From Streptomyces camelliae (GTDB lineage: Bacteria > Actinomycetota > Actinomycetes > Streptomycetales > Streptomycetaceae): a stretch of DNA of 64,000 nt. The number at the start of each line of letters is the position of its first letter. The stretch's first letter is position 1. A model generated the notes under the pieces. It saw nothing but the letters and a program-made list of their open reading frames with translations. It had not been told where the DNA came from and searched no databases. The position numbers and the translations under genes were made by a program. Below are positions 15,511 through 24,020 of this stretch, in pieces. The stretch covers positions 3,286,001-3,350,000 of the forward strand of contig NZ_CP115300.1 of the NCBI RefSeq assembly GCF_027625935.1. Direction: 5' to 3'.

Positions 15511-18366
15511 CTGACTACGACGTTTCGAGAACTCGGAATCCTTCCCGAGACCGCCGAGGCCCTGGAGGCCGTCGGCATCATCACCCCCTTCCCCATCCAG
15601 GAGATGACGCTCCCCGTCGCCCTTTCCGGCACGGACGTCATCGGCCAGGCCAAGACCGGCACCGGCAAGACGCTGGGCTTCGGCCTCCCGCTTCTGGAGC
15701 GCGTCACCGTCCCCGCCGACGTCGAGGCCGGACGCGCCGCCCCCGAGGCCCTCACGGACGCCCCGCAGGCGCTCGTCGTCGTCCCCACGCGCGAGCTGTG
15801 CACCCAGGTCACCAACGACCTGCTGACGGCCGGCAAGGTCCGTAACGTGCGCGTGACGGCGATCTACGGCGGCCGGGCCTACGAGCCGCAGGTGGAGGCC
15901 CTGAAGAAGGGCGTCGACGTGGTCGTCGGCACCCCGGGCCGGCTGCTGGACCTCGCGGGCCAGAAGAAGCTGGACCTGAAGCACGTCAAGTGCCTGGTCC
16001 TCGACGAGGCCGACGAGATGCTCGACCTGGGCTTCCTGCCCGACGTCGAGAAGATCATCGACATGCTCCCGGCCAAGCGCCAGACCATGCTGTTCTCCGC
16101 GACCATGCCGGGCGCGGTCATCGGCCTCGCGCGCCGGTACATGTCGCGGCCCACGCACATCCGTGCCACCGCACCGGACGACGAGGGCGCGACGGTTGCG
16201 AACATCAAGCAGTTCGTCTACCGCGCGCACAACATGGACAAGCCGGAGATGGTCGCCCGCATCCTGCAGGCCGAGGGCCGCGGACTGGCGATGATCTTCT
16301 GCCGTACGAAACGCACGGCCGCCGACATCGCCGAGCAGCTGCAGCGCCGTGGGTTCGCCTCCGGCGCGGTCCACGGCGACCTCGGGCAGGGTGCCCGCGA
16401 GCAGGCGCTGCGCGCGTTCCGCAACGGCAAGGTGGACGTCCTGGTCTGCACCGACGTCGCCGCACGCGGTATCGACGTCGAGGGCGTGACCCACGTCATC
16501 AACTACCAGTCCCCGGAAGACGAGAAGACGTATCTGCACCGGGTCGGCCGTACCGGCCGCGCGGGCGCCAAGGGTACGGCGATCACGTTCGTCGACTGGG
16601 ACGACATCCCGCGCTGGCAGCTGATCAACAAGGCGCTGGAGCTGGACTTCAACGACCCGGTGGAGACGTACTCGTCGTCCCCGCATCTGTTCTCCGACCT
16701 CGACATCCCCGCGGGCACCAAGGGCATCCTGCCGCGCTCGGAGCGGACCCGTGCGGGTCTGGACGCGGAGGAGCTGGAGGACCTGGGCGAGACCGGTGGC
16801 CGTGGTGCGCGCGGTCGCGGTGGCCGGGGTGGCCGCGGTGGCCGTGCCGAGTCCGCCGCCGCGCCGGCCGAGCGCGAGCGTTCGTCCCGTACGCCGCGTC
16901 GCCGCCGCCGCACGCGCGGTGGCGCCCCGCTGGACGCGACCACCGCCGCGCCGGCCGCTACGACGGCTCCGGCGCCGGCCGCCGAGTCCGGCCCGGCGGA
17001 GGAGACCTCCACGGCACCGCGCACCCTGCGCCGCCGTCGCCGTACGCGCGGCGGAGCGTCGGCGCAGCCGGTGGCGGCCGTCGAGACCGCCGTCGAGACC
17101 GTGGCCCCGGTGGAGGCTCCGGCCGCTCCGGAGACCGCGGAGGCCCCGGAGAAGCCGCGCCGCCGCCGCACCCGCAAGTCCGCGGAGCAGGCACCGGCGC
17201 CTGTCGCCGAGCCCACGGCCGAGACGCCCGTGACGGTGCCGGAAACGGCTCCGGCGGCCGACACGGTGACCGTGGAGGCACCGGAGGCGAAGCCCCGCCG
17301 CCGCACGCGCAAGACGGCCGAGCCCACGCCGGAAACAGCTGCCGCCCCGGCCGAGCCCACGGAGGAGCCCGCCCCGGCGACCAAGCCCCGCCGTACCCGG
17401 AAGGCAACGGCCCCCGCTCCCGAGGCCGCTGAGGTCTCCGAGGCCACCAAGGCCCCTGAGGCGGAGCCCAAGCCGCGCCGCACCCGCAAGACGGCCGCGA
17501 CCGCCGAAGCCCCGGAGACTCCGGAAGCCGAAGCCAAGCCGCGCCGCACGCGGAAGACGGCAGCCACCACCGAGGCCCCCGAGGCGGAGCCCAAGCCGCG
17601 CCGCACCCGCAAGACGGCCGCGACCGCCCCGGAGCCGACGGAAACCCCCGAAGCCGAGGCCAAGCCCCGCCGCACCCGCAAGACGGCAGCCACCGCCGAG
17701 GCAACGGCCGCCACGGCCGAGGCCCCGGAGACGGAGCCCAAGCCGCGCCGCACCCGCAAGACGGCCGCGACCGCCCCGGAGCCGACGGAAACCCCCGAAG
17801 CCGAGGCCAAGCCCCGCCGCACCCGCAAGGCCGCAGCCACCGCCGAGGCAACGGACGCCCCGGAGACCGAGGCCAAGCCGCGCCGTACCCGCAAGGCGGC
17901 AGCCACCGCCCCGGAGCCGACGGAAACCCCCGAAGCCGAGGCCAAGCCCCGCCGCACGCGCAAGACGGCCGCTACGGCCGAGGCAACGGCCGCCACGGCC
18001 GAGGCCCCCGAGGCGGAGCCCAAGCCGCGCCGCACCCGTAAGACGGCAGCCACCGCCGAAGCCCCGGAGACTCCGGAAGCCGAAGCCAAGCCCCGCCGCA
18101 CCCGCAAGGCGGCAGCCACCGCCCCGGAGCCGACGGAAACCCCCGAGACGGAGCCCAAGCCCCGCCGTACCCGCAAGACGGCGGCCGCCGCACCCGACGC
18201 GGACGGTGTCGTCGAGGCGGCCGCTCCCAAGGTGCGACGGACCCGTAAGGCCGTCGCCAAGACGGTCACCGCGGAGATCCCGGCGCAGGCCACCGAGGAG
18301 CCGGAGGCCAAGCCGCGGCGCCGTACCCGTAAGGCCGCGGCAGCCGTCGAGGTCGCCGAAGGCTGA
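15511..18366 (+). CDS. DEAD-box ATP-dependent RNA helicase with long basic repeat tail
   Basis: The protein is 951 aa if started at CTG 15511. The frame contains the conserved N-terminus TTTFRELGILPETAEALEAVGI and PFPIQE Q-motif before the first ATG (15604), and has no ATG, GTG or TTG between its upstream stop (15463) and that region. AAGAGG lies 8 bases before the CTG. Helicase motifs are complete: AKTGTGKT, PTRELCTQ, TPGRLLDL, DEAD, SAT, ARGIDV, HRVGRTGRAG. After about residue 400 come RGG-like repeats (GGRGGRGGR), then about 16 KPRRTRK modules with Ala/Glu/Pro spacers to the end. By family it remodels RNA, and the tail should bind RNA or membranes non-specifically. Confidence 0.92.
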   Translation: MTTTFRELGILPETAEALEAVGIITPFPIQEMTLPVALSGTDVIGQAKTGTGKTLGFGLPLLERVTVPADVEAGRAAPEALTDAPQALVVVPTRELCTQVTNDLLTAGKVRNVRVTAIYGGRAYEPQVEALKKGVDVVVGTPGRLLDLAGQKKLDLKHVKCLVLDEADEMLDLGFLPDVEKIIDMLPAKRQTMLFSATMPGAVIGLARRYMSRPTHIRATAPDDEGATVANIKQFVYRAHNMDKPEMVARILQAEGRGLAMIFCRTKRTAADIAEQLQRRGFASGAVHGDLGQGAREQALRAFRNGKVDVLVCTDVAARGIDVEGVTHVINYQSPEDEKTYLHRVGRTGRAGAKGTAITFVDWDDIPRWQLINKALELDFNDPVETYSSSPHLFSDLDIPAGTKGILPRSERTRAGLDAEELEDLGETGGRGARGRGGRGGRGGRAESAAAPAERERSSRTPRRRRRTRGGAPLDATTAAPAATTAPAPAAESGPAEETSTAPRTLRRRRRTRGGASAQPVAAVETAVETVAPVEAPAAPETAEAPEKPRRRRTRKSAEQAPAPVAEPTAETPVTVPETAPAADTVTVEAPEAKPRRRTRKTAEPTPETAAAPAEPTEEPAPATKPRRTRKATAPAPEAAEVSEATKAPEAEPKPRRTRKTAATAEAPETPEAEAKPRRTRKTAATTEAPEAEPKPRRTRKTAATAPEPTETPEAEAKPRRTRKTAATAEATAATAEAPETEPKPRRTRKTAATAPEPTETPEAEAKPRRTRKAAATAEATDAPETEAKPRRTRKAAATAPEPTETPEAEAKPRRTRKTAATAEATAATAEAPEAEPKPRRTRKTAATAEAPETPEAEAKPRRTRKAAATAPEPTETPETEPKPRRTRKTAAAAPDADGVVEAAAPKVRRTRKAVAKTVTAEIPAQATEEPEAKPRRRTRKAAAAVEVAEG
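17143..18355 (+). repeat. In-frame repeats encoding about 16 KPRRTRK modules
   Basis: The coding strand repeats blocks such as AAGCCGCGCCGCACCCGCAA followed by variable Ala/Thr/Glu/Pro codons (PEPTETPEAEA or AEATAATAEAPE). Some composite blocks of about 125 bp recur nearly unchanged (around 17590-17760 and 17710-17830), implying recent internal duplication. Confidence 0.9.
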
Positions 18367-18382
18367 TCCGGCACCCCGTCAC

Positions 18383-18420
18383 CGACGGCCCGGCCCATGT
18401 TCCTGTGGGTCGGGCCGTCG
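18383..18420 (+). terminator. Intrinsic terminator after the helicase gene
   Basis: CGACGGCCCG (18383-18392) pairs with CGGGCCGTCG (18411-18420) across an 18-base loop that itself can pair (GCCCA/TGGGT), extending the stem. Confidence 0.75.
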
Positions 18421-18476
18421 CACGTCCGGCGTACAGCCGGGCTCACGGCGCGCGGAGAAACAGTGGGCGGCCGGGT

Positions 18477-18482
18477 TATAAC
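18477..18482 (+). promoter_or_regulatory. -10 element for a leaderless hydrolase message
   Basis: TATAAC ends 8 bases before ATG 18491 and no Shine-Dalgarno sequence is present in CTCTCCCC. This is the geometry expected when transcription starts at the A of ATG. No good -35 box is visible. Confidence 0.45.
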
Positions 18483-18490
18483 CTCTCCCC

Positions 18491-19366
18491 ATGAGCAGGC
18501 CCGCCACCTTCGTCCCGCCCCCCGGTGCCCGCGCGTACGCCCTGCGTACCGCGCGTGGGGAGTTCGCCGTCGTCGACGCTCCCGTGGCCGACGGGGTCGA
18601 GCCCAGGGGGGTCGCGCTGTTGCTGCCGGGGTTCACCGGGAGCAAGGAGGACTTCAATCCGCTGCATGTGCCGCTGGCGCGGCGCGGGTACCGGACCGTG
18701 GCCGTGGACGGGCGTGGGCAGTTCGAGTCGGACGGGCCCGAGAGCGACGAATCCGCTTACGCGCAGACCGAGTTGGCGCTGGACGTGCTCGCGCAGGTGG
18801 AAGCCGTCGGGGCGCCGGTGCATCTGCTGGGGCACTCGCTCGGCGGGCAGATCTCGCGCGCGGCCGTGCTGCTGGACCACGCGCCCTTCGTCTCGCTCAC
18901 GCTGATGGCCTCCGGGCCCGCCCAGATCTCCGAATCCCAGCAGCAGCGCGTCAAGCTGCTGCGGGACGCGCTCGCGGTGATGGACATGGCGCAGGTCTGG
19001 GAGGCGATCCAGGCGATGGAGACGCCCGAGGAGACCGAGACGGCCGCGCTCGACGGCGGGCTCGACGACCGGGACGATCTGCGGCGCCGCTGGCTGGGCA
19101 CCAAGCCCGCCCAACTCATCGTCACGGGGCGCCAGTTGTGCACGGAGCCGGACCGGATCGCCGAACTGGCCGCGGTACCGCTGCCGTTCCACGTCCTGTC
19201 GGGCGACAGGGACGACACCTGGCCGCTGCCGCTGCTCGACGACATGGCCGTACGGCTGGGCGCCCGGCGTACGGCCATCGCGGACGCCGAGCACTCGCCC
19301 AACACCGACCGGCCGCTCGCCACCGCCGAAGCGCTCGCCGATTTCTGGGACCAGGCCGCCCGCTGA
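18491..19366 (+). CDS. Alpha/beta hydrolase (putative lipase/esterase)
   Basis: This 291-aa protein has the oxyanion strand LLLPGFTGSKEDF, the nucleophile elbow GHSLGG, the Asp region LSGDRDDTWPLP and a C-terminal His in DAEHSPNTDRP. It is a complete alpha/beta-hydrolase with unknown substrate. It is monocistronic, between terminators at 18383-18420 and 19381-19423. Confidence 0.88.
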   Translation: MSRPATFVPPPGARAYALRTARGEFAVVDAPVADGVEPRGVALLLPGFTGSKEDFNPLHVPLARRGYRTVAVDGRGQFESDGPESDESAYAQTELALDVLAQVEAVGAPVHLLGHSLGGQISRAAVLLDHAPFVSLTLMASGPAQISESQQQRVKLLRDALAVMDMAQVWEAIQAMETPEETETAALDGGLDDRDDLRRRWLGTKPAQLIVTGRQLCTEPDRIAELAAVPLPFHVLSGDRDDTWPLPLLDDMAVRLGARRTAIADAEHSPNTDRPLATAEALADFWDQAAR

Positions 19367-19380
19367 GCCCCGCCACCCTA

Positions 19381-19423
19381 CGACTGCCCTGCTCCGACGG
19401 GGGTTTGCAGGGCAGGGCAGTCG
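19381..19423. terminator. Bidirectional hairpin terminator
   Basis: CGACTGCCCTGC (19381-19392) is a perfect inverted match of GCAGGGCAGTCG (19412-19423). It lies between the convergent hydrolase and type III PKS genes. Confidence 0.8.
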
Positions 19424-19450
19424 TCCTTCGGGGGGCCACCGGGGTGCCGG

Positions 19451-20500
19451 TCAGTCGGTCCACGTGGCGTGGACGGCGGAGGCGCTGAAACCGGGGCCGT
19501 AGGCGACGATCAGGGCCTTCTCGCCGTCCGCCGGAGGCCGGCCGTGGGTGCGTTCGAGGACGCGAAGAACCGATACGCCACCGAGGTTGCCCTCTTCGGC
19601 CAGAGTGTCGAGGGAGTGGCGGGCGTCGTCCTCGGTGAGGCCGAGGGCCTCGGCGGTGTCCATGATGATGGGCCGGGAGCCGGGGTGGATGACGGGAACG
19701 GTCACCGGACGGCCGGCGAGCCAGTCGACCACGGCCGGCATGACGTGTTTCGCCCCGCCCATGGCGGCCTTGGTGGAGTCGAAATGGAGGCCATGGCTGT
19801 CGATACGACCCGCGTAGAACTCCAGCGAGTCCGGGAGGGCGTACTCGAAGAGGCCGGCGGGGCTGTCGATGGCGAGGCCGGCGCCGAGGGGGTCGCTGCT
19901 GACGACGGTGGCGGCCGCGCTGTCGCCGAACAGGGCCTTGTAGATCATGTGCTCGATCTTGCTGTCCATGTGGTTGTAGGCCGTGGACAGCACCTCTGCG
20001 GCGACGACGAGGACCTGGGAGCCGGGGTGGAGCAGGGCCTGCTCGACCGCGCGGATGAGGGCGTGCGCACCGCCCGCGCAGGCCGCGGTGGTCAAGGCGG
20101 TACGGCGGATGGACGGGCGCAGACCGAGCCGGGCGACGAGGTGGATGTCCAGGTTGGGTACGGCCCAGCCGGTGGAGTGGGTGGTGATCAGGCCGGTGAT
20201 GTCACCCGGTTCGAGGCCGTGGCGCCCGAGGACGGAGCGGGCCGCGGTCTCCGCCATGTCGAGACCGTCGGCGAAGGCCCGGGACGCGCGCTCCTCGATG
20301 GGTGCGGTGCCGTTGATGGTGGGCGAATTCAGCGGCTGGGTGAAGTACCGGGTCTGGACACCGCAGTTGCCTATGACCCGGAGGATCGCGCCGAGGCGCG
20401 GATGGTCGGGGTGATGGGCGCGGATGTCGTCGGATATCTCGCCCGTGGTGACCTTGTGCGCGGCGAGGACCGTGCTGGGGCGGGCGATGTGAACGGGCAT
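19451..20500 (-). CDS. Type III polyketide synthase (chalcone synthase superfamily)
   Basis: This 349-aa enzyme is of usual type III PKS length. The catalytic triad is visible: Cys141 in TTAACAGG, His272 in PVIHPGSRP and Asn305 in EEGNLGGVS, with a closing YGPGFSA in place of the usual GFGPG loop. Such enzymes extend an acyl-CoA starter with malonyl-CoA and cyclise it to pyrones, resorcinols or naphthalenes; which product cannot be read here. AGGGGGG precedes ATG 20500. An MmyB-like regulator gene lies 132 bases upstream on the same strand. Both look inserted between otherwise conserved housekeeping genes. Confidence 0.9.
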   Translation of the reverse strand: MPVHIARPSTVLAAHKVTTGEISDDIRAHHPDHPRLGAILRVIGNCGVQTRYFTQPLNSPTINGTAPIEERASRAFADGLDMAETAARSVLGRHGLEPGDITGLITTHSTGWAVPNLDIHLVARLGLRPSIRRTALTTAACAGGAHALIRAVEQALLHPGSQVLVVAAEVLSTAYNHMDSKIEHMIYKALFGDSAAATVVSSDPLGAGLAIDSPAGLFEYALPDSLEFYAGRIDSHGLHFDSTKAAMGGAKHVMPAVVDWLAGRPVTVPVIHPGSRPIIMDTAEALGLTEDDARHSLDTLAEEGNLGGVSVLRVLERTHGRPPADGEKALIVAYGPGFSASAVHATWTD

Positions 20501-20632
20501 GGGTCCCCCCTAGGACACGTAACCTGATTGGGGTCAAGGTACGGCAAAGTTGGCTGGTTCGTTTCCCCTGCCGTCCAGGTCATGCTCTCTCACGGCCCGT
20601 CAAACTCGGGCAAAGACCGATCTCCAGCGTGC

Positions 20633-21448
20633 TCAGCGGGCCTGGAGCATCGGCGGACGCGTGCTCGACCGGCGCGGACCCGGCCGAAAGATGAGGATCA
20701 TGAAGCGTGAGCCGGGTGCCGCCAGCGGCTGCGCCACGCACATCGTCACCCAACCCGGGCCGTCGGCCGCATGCCTGATGGGGCGTTCGTCGCCGTCGGG
20801 GTGGATCGAGGCGCCGCCCACCTCGTACAGCGGGCGGGAGACGGGATCGTCGAGGAGTTCCTTCTCGATCTGCCGCAGGACCTTGTCGTCGGGGCGCTGG
20901 GCGAGCGCGGCCTGGAGCTGGGGCATGACGAGCGGCGCCCAGGCGTTCGCCCAGTCGGTGAGCTGCTCACGGCCGTCGATCAGCATCCACCGCATGGTGT
21001 TCTCGGGGGCTTGCCCGGTCGCGAAGATCCGGTGGAACGGCTCGTTGCAGGCGAGCAGGTTCCAGGAGGCGTCGGTGACATAGGCCGGGTGCGTCACGGC
21101 GGCGACGGCGTCCTCCCAGGCGGCGGGGACGGCGTTGCCGCTGGTGTCGTAGAGCGGGCCGGGCGGGTCCTCGCCGCGCGCGTAACGGCACAGCGAGATC
21201 CACTCCTGCTCGTTGAGGACGAACAGGCGGGCTATGTCGCGCAGCAGGTCGACGGGGGCGTTGGGGTACGTGCCGGACTCCAGACGGTGATACGTGCCGA
21301 AAGCCCGGTTCACGAGCTGGTCGACCTGATGCTGGGACAGACCGGGGGCGCGGCGGCCGGGTCCGGTGGGCCGTGTGAAACCGTGTGTCTCGGGGGCGAT
21401 GAGCGCGCGTCGGTCCTTGAGCAGGCTTTTCAGTGCTCGTTTGTTCAC
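20633..21448 (-). CDS. XRE/MmyB-like transcriptional regulator
   Basis: The protein is 271 aa. The N-terminal ~80 residues form a helix-turn-helix (GLSQHQVDQLVNRAFGTYHRLESGTYPNAPVDLLRDIARLF). A PAS-like MmyB ligand domain follows (AYVTDASWNLLACNEPFHRIF, about residues 120-260). MmyB-type domains are reported to bind fatty-acid-like ligands, and relatives sit beside secondary-metabolite genes. GTG 21448 has GGGGGA upstream. As neighbour of a type III PKS it is a plausible pathway regulator sensing an acyl chain (inference). Confidence 0.85.
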   Translation of the reverse strand: MNKRALKSLLKDRRALIAPETHGFTRPTGPGRRAPGLSQHQVDQLVNRAFGTYHRLESGTYPNAPVDLLRDIARLFVLNEQEWISLCRYARGEDPPGPLYDTSGNAVPAAWEDAVAAVTHPAYVTDASWNLLACNEPFHRIFATGQAPENTMRWMLIDGREQLTDWANAWAPLVMPQLQAALAQRPDDKVLRQIEKELLDDPVSRPLYEVGGASIHPDGDERPIRHAADGPGWVTMCVAQPLAAPGSRFMILIFRPGPRRSSTRPPMLQAR

Positions 21449-22020
21449 TGGTGCGGATCCCCCGGCTTTGTTGACGGTGAGTCAGTGTAATTAGTGGTGC
21501 TGGCTTTACTCCGAAAGATCTCCCGTAGAAATCGTGTAGGTGCGTCCTGCATGCTCGGTGGTGCGTGCCGCTGGCCTGCCAGTGTGCTCATCAGCGGTGA
21601 CGTGGACAGACCCCCGTCGCGGGCACTGGCTGGAAACTTTCGAAATTCCGGCCGGTTTTCGCGGACGGGGCCACCAGGAACAAAGCCGGGTGGTTTGCCG
21701 GTTCGCGTTCGGCGCTTCCCACGAGGGAACCATGACGCGGGATCGGCATCACCGTCAGCGCACCGCTGACGCAGCCCCGGCGGCCAGGCTGCGGCCGGTG
21801 CCCTCCCGCCCCACACCAGGGGACTCGGCACCGGCCGCCGATGTCTCCCCTCCCTCCCGTCCCGCAGCGCGGGCGAGTTCGGTACACAGGATCACGGCGG
21901 CCGTACGTCGCCGGAAGACGTCCTCCGCCGGAAGACGTCCTTCGCCCGAAGGTGTCCTCCACCGGAAGGCGTCCTGCGCCGGATTGGCCGAAGTCCGCTC
22001 GGTCCCGGCCGCCGGTACCG
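21449..22020. other. 572-bp stretch without a convincing gene
   Basis: The part next to the MmyB gene (21449-21720) is noticeably richer in A+T than its surroundings and should carry that gene's promoter. Frames here (for example 21494-21769 plus, 21445-21831 minus) lack ribosome sites and family features. The part next to the NYN gene holds four 17-bp near-palindromic repeats (21910-21977). Confidence 0.5.
21910..21982. repeat. Four tandem 17-bp near-palindromic units
   Basis: Units begin at 21910, 21927, 21944 and 21961, with consensus GCCGGAAGACGTCCTCC and a partial fifth (GCCGG). Each contains GGAAGACGTCCTCC, itself a near-perfect inverted repeat centred on GACGTC. It lies just past the 3' end of the NYN gene. 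Confidence 0.85.
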
Positions 22021-22926
22021 CTAGTACTGCGCTCGCAGATGCTCCCAGAAGCCGTCCCGGAGGGCGCGGCGCAGGTCCGCCTGGCCGCGCAGGGAGTACT
22101 GGAGCAGGCTCTCGGCCTCGACGAGCAGGTCCTGGTCGACGGAGCCGGGCAGATAGGGGTGGCCGGGGAGCAGTTCGACCAGCGCCTCGCGGCCCCGGGA
22201 GGCCAGCCACTTCGCCGCGATCTGGGCGCCGACGAAGCGGACGTCCTCGCGGCCGGGCCGGGACCCGGTGCCGGAGTCGTACGCGGCGGCCGTACGGCGG
22301 GAGACGTACGGCTTGAAGAACTCCAGCTCGAAGGTGCGCTGGCTGTCGACCTCCCAGAGCAGGGGCTCGGCCTGGTTGCGGCCCTCGGGGGCCTCGATGC
22401 CCCACAGGTGGACCCGGGCGCCGTAGCCCTGGGCCGCCTCGACCGCCGAGACCAGGTCCTCGTCGCCGCCGAGGAGGGCCGCGTCGCTGATGGCGCGGTG
22501 GCGGGCCAGGGACTCCAGGTCCGAGCGGATCAGCGAATCGACGCCCTTCTGCTGGTTGTTGGCGTTGAGGTTGCCGAGGCGGACCTTGACGTCGGGCAGT
22601 TCGGCGATGATCTGCTGCTCGGCGGTGTGGATACGGCGGCGGGCACCGTCGTACCAGTAGACGCGCAGCAGCCGGCTGTCCGCGAAGATCGTGCGGGCCT
22701 TGTCGATCAGCGCCTCGATCAGACCCTCGGCGTCGAGGTCGAAGGCCCGGCGGTCCTCGGTCCCGGCGACCAGCCGCCCCGCGGCCGCGTACAGATACCC
22801 CGCGTCGACGAAGATCGCGTGGGTGGAGGGCGTCTTCGCCACCTCGGCGAGCATGCGCTCCAGCAGCTCGTTCGTGCGGTCGATGCGGGCGCCCAGGGCG
22901 GCCAGGTCGTCGTTCATCGTCTCCAT
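22021..22926 (-). CDS. NYN/PIN-like domain protein (putative RNase)
   Basis: This 301-aa protein has an N-terminal coiled helix (DRTNELLERMLAEVA) and then a NYN domain: FVDAGYLY, KGVDSLIRSDL and LLGGDEDLV supply the acidic residues typical of PIN-like nucleases. The C-terminal ~100 residues are helical and of unknown role. ATG 22926 (METMNDD) is used; ATG 22917 and GTG 22941 are alternatives. RNA cleavage is the family expectation, and the target is unknown. Confidence 0.82.
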   Translation of the reverse strand: METMNDDLAALGARIDRTNELLERMLAEVAKTPSTHAIFVDAGYLYAAAGRLVAGTEDRRAFDLDAEGLIEALIDKARTIFADSRLLRVYWYDGARRRIHTAEQQIIAELPDVKVRLGNLNANNQQKGVDSLIRSDLESLARHRAISDAALLGGDEDLVSAVEAAQGYGARVHLWGIEAPEGRNQAEPLLWEVDSQRTFELEFFKPYVSRRTAAAYDSGTGSRPGREDVRFVGAQIAAKWLASRGREALVELLPGHPYLPGSVDQDLLVEAESLLQYSLRGQADLRRALRDGFWEHLRAQY

Positions 22927-23112
22927 TGTCCCGGCCGTCACGCTGCGAACACAACCGCTCCCGATCGGTTCCTTACTCGCTAGTAATTAGTTGTTCGAAA
23001 AATTTCTTTAGCGTAGGGAATGTTCGTAACATGCAGCACGTTGACTAGGACGTACGACAGCACGTCACCAGTAGTTCTCCTCAGGAGGATGACCAGACGA
23101 AGGGAGAAGCAC

Positions 23113-23265
23113 ATGCGCTTCGAGATCAGGCGACTCGACGAGGTCGACGGCACCACCGTGGACTGCACCGTCGTGGACGCCGCCTCCGTCAACCGGATCG
23201 TTCAGCAGGCCGCCGCCATCGGACAGCGCCTGTGGATCCGCCCGGCCGAGAACCCGGCCTCGTAA
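23113..23265 (+). CDS. Small conserved protein (50 aa)
   Basis: The product begins MRFEIRRLDEVDGTTVDCTV. It starts at ATG 23113 behind AGGGAGA. It is short, charged, has one Cys and no membrane segment. The upstream 22927-23112 region is A+T-rich for this genome (TTCGAAAAATTTCTTTAGCG) and contains CTCCT-C-AGGAG, which could mask translation. Function unknown. A strong terminator follows. Confidence 0.72.
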   Translation: MRFEIRRLDEVDGTTVDCTVVDAASVNRIVQQAAAIGQRLWIRPAENPAS

Positions 23266-23287
23266 CGGGAGCCACCACCCACGCTTT

Positions 23288-23325
23288 CCGGGGGGAGCCG
23301 AGCGACGCCGCTCGGCTCCCCCCGG
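23288..23325. terminator. Bidirectional intrinsic terminator
   Basis: A perfect 17-bp stem runs CCGGGGGGAGCCGAGCG (23288-23304) / CGCTCGGCTCCCCCCGG (23309-23325) with a 4-base loop. It lies between the convergent 50-aa gene and marC. Confidence 0.9.
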
Positions 23326-23370
23326 ATCACGTTCAGCTCCCCTGGATCACGTTCAGCTCCCCCGGATCAC
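23324..23370. repeat. 20-bp direct repeat at the 3' end of marC
   Basis: GGATCACGTTCAGCTCCCCT (23324-23343) is repeated at 23344-23363 with one change, and a third partial copy GGATCAC follows. The second copy spans the marC stop codon. Confidence 0.8.
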
Positions 23371-23958
23371 CTGAGTGATCCCGTTGATGATCTGCTGCAC
23401 GGCGATCGCGGAGAGCATCATGCCCGCGAGCCGCGTCACCAGGACGACACCGCCGTCCTTGATCACCCGGATGATCAGCAGCGAGTAACGCATCACCAGC
23501 CACAGCACGACATGGATCGCGAGGATCGCGGTCCACACCGAGACCTGCGTGGCCACACTGCCGGCCTTCTGCACGGCCAGGATCACGGACACGATCGCAC
23601 CGGGCCCGGCCAGCAGCGGCATGCCCAGCGGTACGAGGGCGACGTTCACGTCCTTGGTCTGCTTCGGCTCGTCGGTCTTGCCGGTGAGCAGGTCCAGTGC
23701 GATCAGCAGGAGCAGCAGACCGCCCGCGATCATCAGCGCGGGGACGGAGACGTGCAGGTAGTTCAGGATCTGGTGCCCCAGGACACCGAAGACGGCGATG
23801 ACCCCGAACGCCACGCAGACGGCCTGGAAGGCCATCCGCTTCTGCACCTTGCCGGGCCGGCCGGCGGTCAGGGCGAGGAAGATCGGGGTGATCCCAGGGG
23901 GATCCATGATGACAAAAAGGGTCAGGAACAGAGAGCCGAAGACGGCGATGTCGAACAT
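23353..23958 (-). CDS. MarC-family integral membrane protein
   Basis: The 201-aa product has about six membrane spans. Landmarks are LFVIMDPPGITPIFLALTAG at residues 14-33, PLGMPLLAGPGAIVSVIL mid-protein and a hydrophobic C-terminus. This fits the MarC/NAAT family, whose substrate is unsettled. ATG 23958 begins MFDIAVFGSLFLTLF; the longer frame to 24531 is a read-through shadow of the PHP gene. It is 62 bases downstream of the PHP gene and likely cotranscribed. Confidence 0.88.
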   Translation of the reverse strand: MFDIAVFGSLFLTLFVIMDPPGITPIFLALTAGRPGKVQKRMAFQAVCVAFGVIAVFGVLGHQILNYLHVSVPALMIAGGLLLLLIALDLLTGKTDEPKQTKDVNVALVPLGMPLLAGPGAIVSVILAVQKAGSVATQVSVWTAILAIHVVLWLVMRYSLLIIRVIKDGGVVLVTRLAGMMLSAIAVQQIINGITQVIRGS

Positions 23959-24020
23959 GGTTGTGCAGAAGGCCTTGCGGAAGAAGTGATACGGGCGTGA
24001 GGGGGTGAGGCGGGCCGGTC

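Noticed and set aside
17143..18355. Repeats considered as a CRISPR array
   Set aside because: The units are in frame in one protein, with related not unique spacers.
21445..21831. 128-aa minus frame upstream of the MmyB gene
   Set aside because: No ribosome site, no hydrophobic or family pattern, and it covers the likely promoter.
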